The notes below the pieces were generated by a model. That model had not been told where the DNA came from. It saw only the letters and a program-made list of their open reading frames with translations, and searched no databases. A stretch of DNA of 12,030 nt from JBFISM01 sp041608535 (GTDB taxonomy: Bacteria; Actinomycetota; Acidimicrobiia; Spongiisociales; UBA5794): NCBI GenBank assembly GCA_041608535.1, contig JBFISM010000117.1:1-12030 (forward strand), written 5' to 3'. A program made the position numbers and the translations under genes. Shown here one piece after another: positions 5,490 to 11,327 of the stretch (positions are counted from its first letter, which is position 1; each line of letters begins with the position of its first letter).

Positions 5490-7730
5490 TCAGAAGCTCT
5501 TTGGGGTGATACCGATGATGTCGTCCGGTCGAATCGGTACCCGGGCGATCCGTCTTTCGATCGCATTTGAGATCGCGGCGGCTACGGCGGCGGTAGAGCT
5601 GATCGCAGGCGGCTCGCCGGCGCCTTTGGCGCCAAAGGGGCCGAAGATGCTCGGTTCTTCGATGAACCGGGCGTGTACCTCGGGGGCGTCGGCGAATGTG
5701 GGCAGGAGGTAGTCGGTGAAGTTGGGGTTCTTGATGATCCCGTCTTCGATGATCAGCTCCTCCATCATCCCCAGACCGACACCTTGCATGACCCCACCTT
5801 CGACCTGCCCCACCAGGGCCGCCGGGTTGAGCACCTTTCCGACGTCCTGCACCGTGTCGATACGCACGACTCTCACCAAACCCAGCTCGCGATCTACATC
5901 CACCGTCGCCCGATGCCCGGCGACGGCGAAGTCGACGTGGAGTCTGCCCTGGCCGTTCTCGTCGGCGGTCTCCGTGGGTGGATGGCGGAAGCGGATGTGG
6001 CGCTCGTTGGGCCCGTGATCGGCGATGTGCTCGAGGGAGGCGACGAGCTCTCCGTTGTGCCAGGCACCCGCGTCGTCGAGGCGATCGGCGCGGTAGGCGT
6101 CGAGGATGTCGGCGAGCAGCGCTCGGGACGCCGCCTCCACGGCACCCCCGGTCATCTGGGTCTGCCGGGATGCGGATGTGGAACCGGCCGAGCCGATCAG
6201 CGAGGTGTCGTCGAAGCGCACGACGATGTTCTCGATACCGAGCACGGTGCGGGCGATCTGCTGGCACAGGGTGACCAGACCCTGACCCACCTCGGCTGCG
6301 GCAGTGTGCACTTCCACTCCGGCGGCGTCGATCACCACGCGCACTTCGGTGTAGTCGTCGAAACCTTCGGAGAACGCCAGGTTCTTGATGCTGATTGCAT
6401 ATCCGACACCACGGGTGATGTGGGCCGGGTCGGTGGTGAGCCCGGTGCCCCCGGGCAGATGCAGGGGGTGCTCGGCGCTGAGCTCCGGGGCGCCCGGCAT
6501 CGCACGCAGCTCGTCGATCATGCGGGCGGTCGGCAACGGCGTTTCCACGAGCTGACCGGTCGTCGGCATGTGGTCGCCGGTGCCGAGAGCATTGCGCTGC
6601 CGCAGGTCGAGCGGGTCCATACCCAGCGCCGCCGCCAGCTTGTCCATCTGCGATTCGTGGCCGAAGCACGCCTGGACCGCGCCAAAGCCGCGCATCGCAC
6701 CACACGGCGGGTTGTTGGTGCGCACCATGATTCCGTCCACGGAGACGTTGTCGCAGCGGTACGGGCCGACGGCGAAGTACGTGGCGTTGCCGATCACAGC
6801 CGGGCTCGACGAGGTGTATGCCCCGCCGTCGAAGAGCAGCCGGGCGGTCACCTTCACCAGATCGCCGTCCTCGGTCGCCTCGTGGCGGTACCACAGCTTC
6901 GCCGGGTGACGGTGGACGTGCCCGACAAAGCTCTCGGACCGGTCGTACACCATCTTCACCGGTCGGCCGGTGCGCAACGCCAGGAGACACAGGTGGATCT
7001 GGAGGCTCACGTCCTCCCGTGCGCCGAAGGCGCCACCGATTCCGGAGAGATGCACCCGCACCTCGTCCGGGCTCTTGTCCAGGCTGGCGATGATCTGGGC
7101 GTGATCGGTGTGCGACCACTGCGTGGCGACGTAGAGATCGACCCCACCCTGGTCGTCGGGTATCGCCAGACCCGATTCGGGACCCAGCGGCGCCTGGTCC
7201 TGCATCCCCACCACGTACTCGCCCTCGACCACCACGGCACCCGCGACGTCGCGGTCGCCGCGGCGGACGGTGATGGTGCGGAAGGTCTCGCCGGCAGCCG
7301 CTGCTTCCTCGGCATCGGTGAGCGGCTCGAGCTCGTCGTACTCGACGACGATCGCAGCGAGCGCGGCCCTGGCGTCCTCGGGGGTCTCGGCGGCCGCGAT
7401 GGCGACCGGCTCGCCCCAGTAACACACCCGCCCGTCGGACAGCACCGGCTGGTCGGCGACCTCGAGACCGTACGTCTTCCGGCCTGGAACGTCCTCCCAG
7501 GTCATCACCGCGGCGACACCCGGAACGGCGAGTGCCGGCGCGGTATCGAGCTTGGTGATCTCGGCGTGCGGGTACGGGCTGCGCAGGGTCGCACCCCACA
7601 GCATCCCGGTGGCGCTGAGGTCGCTGGAGAAGGCGAAGTTGCCCGTCACCTTGGGCACCCCGTCGGGCCGACGTACGGATTCGCCGATACCGTGTCGGAT
7701 GGTCGTCTGCGGCGGTGCGGTCGTGGTCAT
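5490..7730 (-). CDS. Xanthine-dehydrogenase-type hydroxylase, molybdopterin-binding large subunit
   Basis: A 746-residue catalytic subunit of the xanthine dehydrogenase/CO dehydrogenase family. The N-terminal a/b-hammerhead domain spans roughly 12-135 (RRPDGVPKVTGNFAFSSDL), followed by the molybdopterin domains. Motifs seen are TQWSHTDH (203-210), GGAFGARED (232-240), GAMRGFG (344-350), EVGQG (480-484) and GAKGAGEPPA near the C-terminus, where Glu706 matches the catalytic glutamate. Aligned by eye with bovine xanthine dehydrogenase, Gln204 matches Gln767 and Glu239 matches Glu802, but Asn315 falls at the substrate-orienting Arg880. The CoxL signature AYRCSFR is absent. The neighbouring deaminase supports a purine substrate (hypoxanthine/xanthine), though a related heterocycle is possible. 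The chosen ATG (7728-7730) has GGAGG six bases upstream and overlaps the iron-sulfur gene stop by ATGA. An in-frame extension to 7808 lies within that gene and is not needed. Confidence 0.9.
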   Translation of the reverse strand: MTTTAPPQTTIRHGIGESVRRPDGVPKVTGNFAFSSDLSATGMLWGATLRSPYPHAEITKLDTAPALAVPGVAAVMTWEDVPGRKTYGLEVADQPVLSDGRVCYWGEPVAIAAAETPEDARAALAAIVVEYDELEPLTDAEEAAAAGETFRTITVRRGDRDVAGAVVVEGEYVVGMQDQAPLGPESGLAIPDDQGGVDLYVATQWSHTDHAQIIASLDKSPDEVRVHLSGIGGAFGAREDVSLQIHLCLLALRTGRPVKMVYDRSESFVGHVHRHPAKLWYRHEATEDGDLVKVTARLLFDGGAYTSSSPAVIGNATYFAVGPYRCDNVSVDGIMVRTNNPPCGAMRGFGAVQACFGHESQMDKLAAALGMDPLDLRQRNALGTGDHMPTTGQLVETPLPTARMIDELRAMPGAPELSAEHPLHLPGGTGLTTDPAHITRGVGYAISIKNLAFSEGFDDYTEVRVVIDAAGVEVHTAAAEVGQGLVTLCQQIARTVLGIENIVVRFDDTSLIGSAGSTSASRQTQMTGGAVEAASRALLADILDAYRADRLDDAGAWHNGELVASLEHIADHGPNERHIRFRHPPTETADENGQGRLHVDFAVAGHRATVDVDRELGLVRVVRIDTVQDVGKVLNPAALVGQVEGGVMQGVGLGMMEELIIEDGIIKNPNFTDYLLPTFADAPEVHARFIEEPSIFGPFGAKGAGEPPAISSTAAVAAAISNAIERRIARVPIRPDDIIGITPKSF

Positions 7731-8203
7731 GGCTCGCCTCCGTGACGGTTGGCTTCCGCCAGTGCGCTGAGACCGCGCAGGATCGAGCCGTAGCCGGTGC
7801 AACGGCACACATTGCCGGCCAGGGCTTCCATGATGTCGTCGTCACTCGGTGTCGGGTCTGCAGCGAACAGATGAGCGGCGGCGACGACGAAGCCCGGTGT
7901 GCAGAAGCCGCACTGCACACCTCCGGCGTCGAGCATCACTTCCTGCACGGGATGGAGGTGGTCTCCGTCGGTGAGACCTTCGACCGTCGTGACCGTCGAA
8001 CTGTCGGCATCGACTGCCATGACCAGACACGAGCACACCAGCTCCCCGTCGAGCACGACGGAACACGAGCCGCATTCGCCCTGTTCACAGGCGTTCTTCG
8101 AGCCGGGGAGCGCCAGACGATCACGCAACACGTCGAGCAAGCTCTCGGCGCCGTGGACGTCCGTCGAACGCTCCTCCCCGTTCACCTGGAAGGTGATCCT
8201 CAT
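7727..8203 (-). CDS. Xanthine-dehydrogenase-type hydroxylase, 2Fe-2S small subunit
   Basis: A 158-residue electron-transfer subunit with the two [2Fe-2S] domains of this family. The plant-ferredoxin-like N-terminal domain has Cys39, Cys44, Cys47 and Cys59 (ACEQGECGSC, then C59). The helical C-terminal domain has Cys98, Cys101, Cys133 and Cys135 (QCGFCTPG and NVCRCTGY). All eight ligands are present and the length is normal. It carries electrons from the molybdenum centre to the FAD subunit. The ATG at 8201-8203 overlaps the FAD-subunit stop (ATGA), and its own stop overlaps the start of the large subunit in the same way, so the three subunits are probably made in equal amounts. The reading frame stays open upstream to 8836, but that part overlaps the FAD gene and shows no relation to the family. 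Confidence 0.96.
   Translation of the reverse strand: MRITFQVNGEERSTDVHGAESLLDVLRDRLALPGSKNACEQGECGSCSVVLDGELVCSCLVMAVDADSSTVTTVEGLTDGDHLHPVQEVMLDAGGVQCGFCTPGFVVAAAHLFAADPTPSDDDIMEALAGNVCRCTGYGSILRGLSALAEANRHGGEP
7737..7741 (-). promoter_or_regulatory. Ribosome binding site that fixes the large-subunit start
   Basis: GGAGG on the minus strand lies six bases before the ATG at 7728-7730, inside the last codons of the iron-sulfur gene. It favours this ATG over the longer in-frame option starting at 7808. Confidence 0.7.
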
Positions 8204-9003
8204 GCCGCCAGCACCCTTTCCAGCAACCGCTTCGCCAGTACACCGGAGGCGTGCCGGCGGTACGTCTCCGTGCCGCGATGGTCGGTGATCGGGCGGACCT
8301 CCTCGGTGACCAGCCTGGCGAACTCCTCGACGGCTGCCGGGCTCGGGCTCTGTTCGGCGGCGATCATCGCTTCTGCCCGGCGTGCCCGGATCGGCGCCGG
8401 TCCCACTGCCCCGAGGGCGATGGTGGTGCGACCGTCGTCCCAGCGCATGACGCACGCCGACACCATCGAGATCACCATGGCGTTGCGCACCCCGATCTTG
8501 GCAAACTCCTGACGCGGCGGCAGGTCTTCGGGGAGGACTGCGGCGGTGATGATCTCGTCGGGCCGGCGAGTCGTGCGTTTCACACCGGTGATGAACTCGT
8601 CCCAGCGCGGGGACCTGGTACCGGTTGCCGAGCGGAGTTCGACTGCGGCATCGAGCGCCGCAAGGACGGGAAGCGTGTCCCCGGCCGGGCTCGCCGTGCC
8701 CAAATTGCCTCCGATCGTGCCGGCATTGCGAATCTGCGGGCTGCCTACGGTGCGCGCGGCCTGAGCCAATGCTCGTACCGCTCCCTGTTCCATCGTCGTG
8801 TACGTCACCCCAGCGCCGATACGGGGTCCGTTCCATTCCACCAGCTCTGCAATGCGGCGCAACCCTATGACGTGGGATGGATTCCGCCGGCTGAAATTCA
8901 ATTCCACCATGAGGTCGGTGCCACCGGCGAGCAGCTCGGCCTCGGGCGAATCCGCAACCAACTGGAGGGCGGTGTCGAGATCGGTCGGCCTGTCGAACTC
9001 CAC
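8200..9003 (-). CDS. Xanthine-dehydrogenase-type hydroxylase, FAD-binding medium subunit
   Basis: A 267-residue flavoprotein subunit of the same complex. The FAD-binding segments are AGGTDLM (26-32) and TIGGNLGTASPAGDTLP (96-112), as expected for the FAD_binding_5 fold. The C-terminal part (about 165-265) matches the CO dehydrogenase flavoprotein C-terminal domain. It passes electrons from the iron-sulfur subunit to the final acceptor, NAD+ or another carrier; the sequence alone does not say which. The start is GTG at 9001-9003 with AGGAGG at 9009-9014, which overlaps the stop codon of the upstream deaminase. The gap between the two genes is nine bases. The order FAD, iron-sulfur, molybdopterin is the same as coxMSL, but the large subunit lacks the CoxL signature, so this order does not by itself indicate CO oxidation. 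Confidence 0.94.
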   Translation of the reverse strand: MEFDRPTDLDTALQLVADSPEAELLAGGTDLMVELNFSRRNPSHVIGLRRIAELVEWNGPRIGAGVTYTTMEQGAVRALAQAARTVGSPQIRNAGTIGGNLGTASPAGDTLPVLAALDAAVELRSATGTRSPRWDEFITGVKRTTRRPDEIITAAVLPEDLPPRQEFAKIGVRNAMVISMVSACVMRWDDGRTTIALGAVGPAPIRARRAEAMIAAEQSPSPAAVEEFARLVTEEVRPITDHRGTETYRRHASGVLAKRLLERVLAA

Positions 9004-9008
9004 GGGTC

Positions 9009-9014
9009 CCTCCT
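9009..9014 (-). promoter_or_regulatory. Ribosome binding site of the FAD subunit, overlapping the deaminase stop
   Basis: AGGAGG on the minus strand sits five bases before the GTG start at 9001-9003 and shares bases with the TAG stop of the deaminase (9013-9015). This supports the GTG start and suggests coupled translation of the two genes. Confidence 0.7.
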
Positions 9015-10068
9015 ATGTCACGGCCACATCGTGGATTCCGGCGACCCGGTCCACTTCGGCGATGTGCATCTCACAGGCAGCTTCGCTGAGGAAGGACGAT
9101 CGGAACGAGCTGCGGGCGATGTGGGTGAGCGTGCGATCGTCGAGCCCCATCTCTTGCGCCGCACGTTCGTAGTTGCGACCCACGTAACCACCGAAGTAGG
9201 CAGGATCGTCGGAGTTGATCGACACCACCAGCCCGGCGTCCACCATGCGTGGCAGCGGGTGGCGGGTCAGGTCCGGTGTCACCTGGAGCTTGCGGTTTGA
9301 CAGCGGGCACACCGTGAGCGGGATGCGATCGGCGACCAGGCGCGCCACCAGAGTCTCGTCCTCGATGGCGCGTACCCCGTGGTCGATCCGTTCGACACCG
9401 AGAACGTCGAGCGCCTCCCAGATGTACTGCGGCGGCCCCTCCTCACCGGCGTGCGCCACCAGCCGCAGCCCGGCGTCGCCGGCGGCGGCGAATACATTGG
9501 CGAACTTGGTCGGTGGGTTGCCCAGCTCCGACGAGTCGAGCCCGACACCGACGATCGGCGCCCGCATGGTGAGTGCCTCGTCGAGCGTCGCCATCGCCGC
9601 AGCCTCGTCCAGATGGCGGAGAAAGCACATGATGAGCTCGACCGTCATGGCCGACCTGCTGGTCGCCGTGTCGATTCCGGCGCCCAGCCCGTCGACCACC
9701 ACCGAGAAGGGAACGCCGCGATCGGTGTGCGTTTGCGGATCGAAGAACAGCTCGACGTGACGAACGTTGTCCGCAGCCGCCCGGTCGAGGTAGGCGGCCA
9801 CCAGATCGGCGAAATCAGCCTCGGTCTGGAGCACGGCGGCGCCCTGGTAGTAGAGGTCGAGAAATGACTGCAGATCGGAGAAGTCGTAGGCACGGCGGAC
9901 TGCGGCGACGTCGTCGTGAGGGAGCCGCACCCCGTTGCGAGCGGCCAGCTCGAACATCATCTCGGGCTCGAGGGTGCCCTCGACGTGGATGTGCAGCTCG
10001 GCCTTGGGAAGCGCATAGGCAAGGGGGCTGCCACCGCCATCGAAGCGCACATCGGTCCTCGGGTCCAT
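9013..10068 (-). CDS. add: Adenosine deaminase family protein, probably adenine deaminase (Aah1/PA0148-like)
   Basis: A 351-residue zinc amidohydrolase. Metal ligands and catalytic residues are visible: His26 and His28 in ELHIHVEGTLEPE, His206 and Glu209 in VAHAGEEGPPQYIWEAL, His230 in ERIDHGVRA, and Asp287/Asp288 in NSDDPAYFGGY. The first motif reads HxHxEG with Glu30, where true adenosine deaminases have HxHxDG and use the Asp to hold the ribose. Together with FFDPQTHTDRG, GLDSSELGNPP and CPLSN, this matches the subgroup shown to deaminate adenine (yeast Aah1, Pseudomonas PA0148). The likely product is hypoxanthine, a substrate for the hydroxylase encoded nine bases downstream. ATG at 10066-10068 is chosen because the fold begins about 18 residues in; the frame is open far upstream, but only antisense to two plus-strand genes. 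There is no Shine-Dalgarno; see the -10 box beside the start. The symbol add follows family usage; adenine specificity is inferred. Confidence 0.92.
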   Translation of the reverse strand: MDPRTDVRFDGGGSPLAYALPKAELHIHVEGTLEPEMMFELAARNGVRLPHDDVAAVRRAYDFSDLQSFLDLYYQGAAVLQTEADFADLVAAYLDRAAADNVRHVELFFDPQTHTDRGVPFSVVVDGLGAGIDTATSRSAMTVELIMCFLRHLDEAAAMATLDEALTMRAPIVGVGLDSSELGNPPTKFANVFAAAGDAGLRLVAHAGEEGPPQYIWEALDVLGVERIDHGVRAIEDETLVARLVADRIPLTVCPLSNRKLQVTPDLTRHPLPRMVDAGLVVSINSDDPAYFGGYVGRNYERAAQEMGLDDRTLTHIARSSFRSSFLSEAACEMHIAEVDRVAGIHDVAVT

Positions 10069-10079
10069 ACGCCATCGTA
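10066..10079 (-). promoter_or_regulatory. Candidate -10 element for a leaderless transcript of the purine operon
   Basis: TACGAT (10074-10079, minus strand) fits TANNNT and lies five bases before the ATG. Transcription would begin at or one base beside the start codon, so the operon mRNA could be leaderless, in keeping with the lack of a Shine-Dalgarno. The -35 region is weak (TTGCCC about 15 bases upstream). The assignment rests on position only. Confidence 0.4.
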
Positions 10080-10124
10080 CGCGCTCGGGCGGCGGGGCAA
10101 CATCGCGTAGCGAGCGACGGGTCG

Positions 10125-10130
10125 TATCCT
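10125..10130 (+). promoter_or_regulatory. Candidate -10 element of the copper-lipoprotein gene
   Basis: TATCCT fits TANNNT and ends 13 bases before the ATG at 10144, which would give a leader of only about 6-7 bases. It shares the 75-base divergent region 10069-10143 with the operon promoter candidate on the other strand. No clear -35 element is seen. Confidence 0.3.
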
Positions 10131-10143
10131 GGCTCGCTGCCGC

Positions 10144-10596
10144 ATGATCCGATCGACTCTGCACACGATTCGCCGCAGGCGCCGTCTCCTCCCGGTCGTC
10201 CTTCTCGTGGTGACCGCGTGCGGCGGGGGCGGTGGTGGCGCCGCAACCGATTCTGCTCTCACCGTCGCTATGAACGAGTTCGCCTTCGAGCCCTCCCGAT
10301 GGAGCGTTGCCGCCGGCACCGATGTGACGGTGACGGCGAGCAACACCGGGTCGATCCGCCACGAATGGGTGGTCCTCCAGGAAGGTGTCCGCCTCGACGA
10401 CGAGGCGGACAAACCGGACGACGAGGCCGTCTTCCAGCGCGACTTCGTGTTCTTCCAGCTCGACGCCGAGCCCGGTGCCGAGCAGACCGCGACGTTTGCC
10501 GTGCCGGCCAATCCGGGCACATACCAGGTGGTTTGCGCCATTCCCGGTCACCTCGGCGCCGGCATGGTCGGCGAGCTGCGAGTACTCGGTTCGTAG
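10144..10596 (+). CDS. Cupredoxin-domain lipoprotein (type-1 copper)
   Basis: A 150-residue exported protein. A strongly basic start (RRRRR at 10-14) and hydrophobic core (15-25) lead to the lipobox Val-Thr-Ala-Cys with Cys26 as the lipid anchor, then a six-glycine run. Residues 38-149 form a small beta-rich cupredoxin domain. All four type-1 copper ligands are visible: His73 (IRHEW), Cys131, His136 and Met141 in the segment VVCAIPGHLGAGMVG. The Cys-x4-His-x4-Met spacing is that of rusticyanin and auracyanin, not the Cys-x2-His-x4-Met of plant plastocyanin. It probably carries electrons at the outer face of the membrane; the partner is unknown, and a copper-holding role is possible. No Shine-Dalgarno is seen upstream of the ATG. 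It is transcribed away from the purine operon; the next gene begins 57 bases on and may be cotranscribed. Confidence 0.9.
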   Translation: MIRSTLHTIRRRRRLLPVVLLVVTACGGGGGGAATDSALTVAMNEFAFEPSRWSVAAGTDVTVTASNTGSIRHEWVVLQEGVRLDDEADKPDDEAVFQRDFVFFQLDAEPGAEQTATFAVPANPGTYQVVCAIPGHLGAGMVGELRVLGS

Positions 10597-10639
10597 CGGG
10601 CGAGAGCGGGGACGTCGCAAGGGAACCGAGGCGGCGGAG

Positions 10640-10645
10640 TAGGGT
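10640..10645 (+). promoter_or_regulatory. Possible -10 element of the gamma-carbonic-anhydrase-like gene
   Basis: TAGGGT fits TANNNT and ends eight bases before the ATG at 10654. A separate promoter in the 57-base gap is possible, but there is no -35 match, and read-through from the copper-lipoprotein gene explains expression equally well. Confidence 0.2.
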
Positions 10646-10653
10646 CCCCCGGG

Positions 10654-11142
10654 ATGCAGCTGGGTACACCGTCCGTCGACCCGTCGGCCTTCGTCGCCAC
10701 GTCGGCTCAGATTCACGGTGACGTGCGGGTCGGGGCCTCGGCCGTCGTGATGTTCGGTGCCGTGCTCCGTGCCGAGGTCGAGCACATCGCGATAGGTGAG
10801 CAATCCAACGTGCAGGACAATGCGGTGTTCCACAGCGACGAGGATTTCCCGGTGATTCTCGGCAAACGGGTGACCGTCGGCCATGCCGCCGTGGTTCACG
10901 GCGCCGTGGTCGGAGATCACTGCCTCGTCGGTATCGGTGCGCTGGCTCTCAACGGATCGGTGATGGGCGAGGGCTCGTGGCTCGCCGCCGGTGCCGTGCT
11001 CGCCGAGGGGCGCACCATCGATCCGTGGACCATCGCCGCCGGTGTCCCCGCCAAGCCCATCCGCAAGCTCCGTCCCGACGAGATCGAACGCGCGTCCACC
11101 GGCGTCGACCACTACCTCCGAATCCCCGACCTCTACAGGTAG
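10654..11142 (+). CDS. Gamma-carbonic-anhydrase-like hexapeptide-repeat protein
   Basis: A 162-residue left-handed beta-helix protein of the YrdA/PaaY/CaiE group. Hexapeptide repeats run from about residue 12 to 120 (for example ATSAQIHGDVRVGASAVV and GAVVGDHCLVGIGA), followed by a C-terminal helix. Three histidines sit at the gamma-class metal positions: His60 (NAVFHSD), His77 (VTVGHAA) and His82 (VVHGAV), the last two five apart as in Cam of Methanosarcina. VPAKPIRKLRPDE after the helix is typical of the subgroup. Members bind zinc or iron; some hydrate CO2 while others have no proven activity or act on thioesters. It lacks the acidic loop of Cam, so activity is uncertain. The ATG at 10654 has only a distant GGAG (10636-10639). 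It follows the copper lipoprotein by 57 bases with no evident functional link. Confidence 0.92.
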   Translation: MQLGTPSVDPSAFVATSAQIHGDVRVGASAVVMFGAVLRAEVEHIAIGEQSNVQDNAVFHSDEDFPVILGKRVTVGHAAVVHGAVVGDHCLVGIGALALNGSVMGEGSWLAAGAVLAEGRTIDPWTIAAGVPAKPIRKLRPDEIERASTGVDHYLRIPDLYR

Positions 11143-11226
11143 CGGCTAGGTCTGTTTGGGCACAGTCCCGGCCATGGATGACTGGGTCATGGTGCGGGCA
11201 TCCGGGTGTGATCGCCGTGCCCCCCT

Positions 11227-11262
11227 ACCCCGTCTTCGCTGCTGCGCAGCTCTCGCCGGGGT
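11227..11262. terminator. Imperfect hairpin in the convergent intergenic region
   Basis: Outer arms ACCCCG (11227-11232) and CGGGGT (11257-11262) are perfect inverse complements. Between them lies the ten-base palindrome GCTGCGCAGC (11241-11250), flanked by unpaired bases. No U-tract follows on either strand, so it is not a classic intrinsic terminator. Its position between convergent genes suggests transcription termination, or a palindromic repeat of the REP kind. Confidence 0.35.
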
Positions 11263-11265
11263 TCC

Positions 11266-11282
11266 TTCCCCTCGACGGGGGG
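11266..11282. terminator. Short GC-rich hairpin beside the larger one
   Basis: On the plus strand TTCCCC (11266-11271), loop TCGAC and GGGGGG (11277-11282) can form a six-base-pair stem, four G-C pairs plus two U-G wobbles. No U-tract follows. It probably acts with the hairpin just upstream as the barrier between the convergent transcripts. Confidence 0.3.
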
Positions 11283-11327
11283 ACAGATACCTCGGTCCGC
11301 TACGTGGGACACGTTGCAGGTTGCGGC

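Larger units (their letters stand above)
11143..11327. other. Convergent intergenic region
   Basis: This 185-base gap lies between the stop codons of two convergent genes. It holds the two hairpins described at 11227-11262 and 11266-11282. Open frames crossing it on both strands have no family features and run into neighbouring genes, so no coding function is assigned. Confidence 0.6.

Noticed and set aside
5673..7745. A 690-residue open frame on the plus strand opposite the molybdopterin subunit.
   Set aside because: High GC content leaves antisense frames open. The protein has no family motif, while the minus strand shows the full hydroxylase sequence.
7731..7808. A 26-residue N-terminal extension of the molybdopterin subunit.
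   Set aside because: It overlaps the iron-sulfur gene, and a good GGAGG precedes the internal ATG at 7728-7730.
5490..9003. CO dehydrogenase (coxMSL), as the subunit order suggests.
   Set aside because: The large subunit has GAMRGFG and GGAFGARE in place of the CoxL AYRCSFR signature, and the operon begins with a purine deaminase.
10069..11112. Upstream extension of the deaminase frame by 348 residues.
   Set aside because: It runs antisense through the copper lipoprotein and the hexapeptide protein and resembles no family; deaminases of this group start close to the HxH motif.
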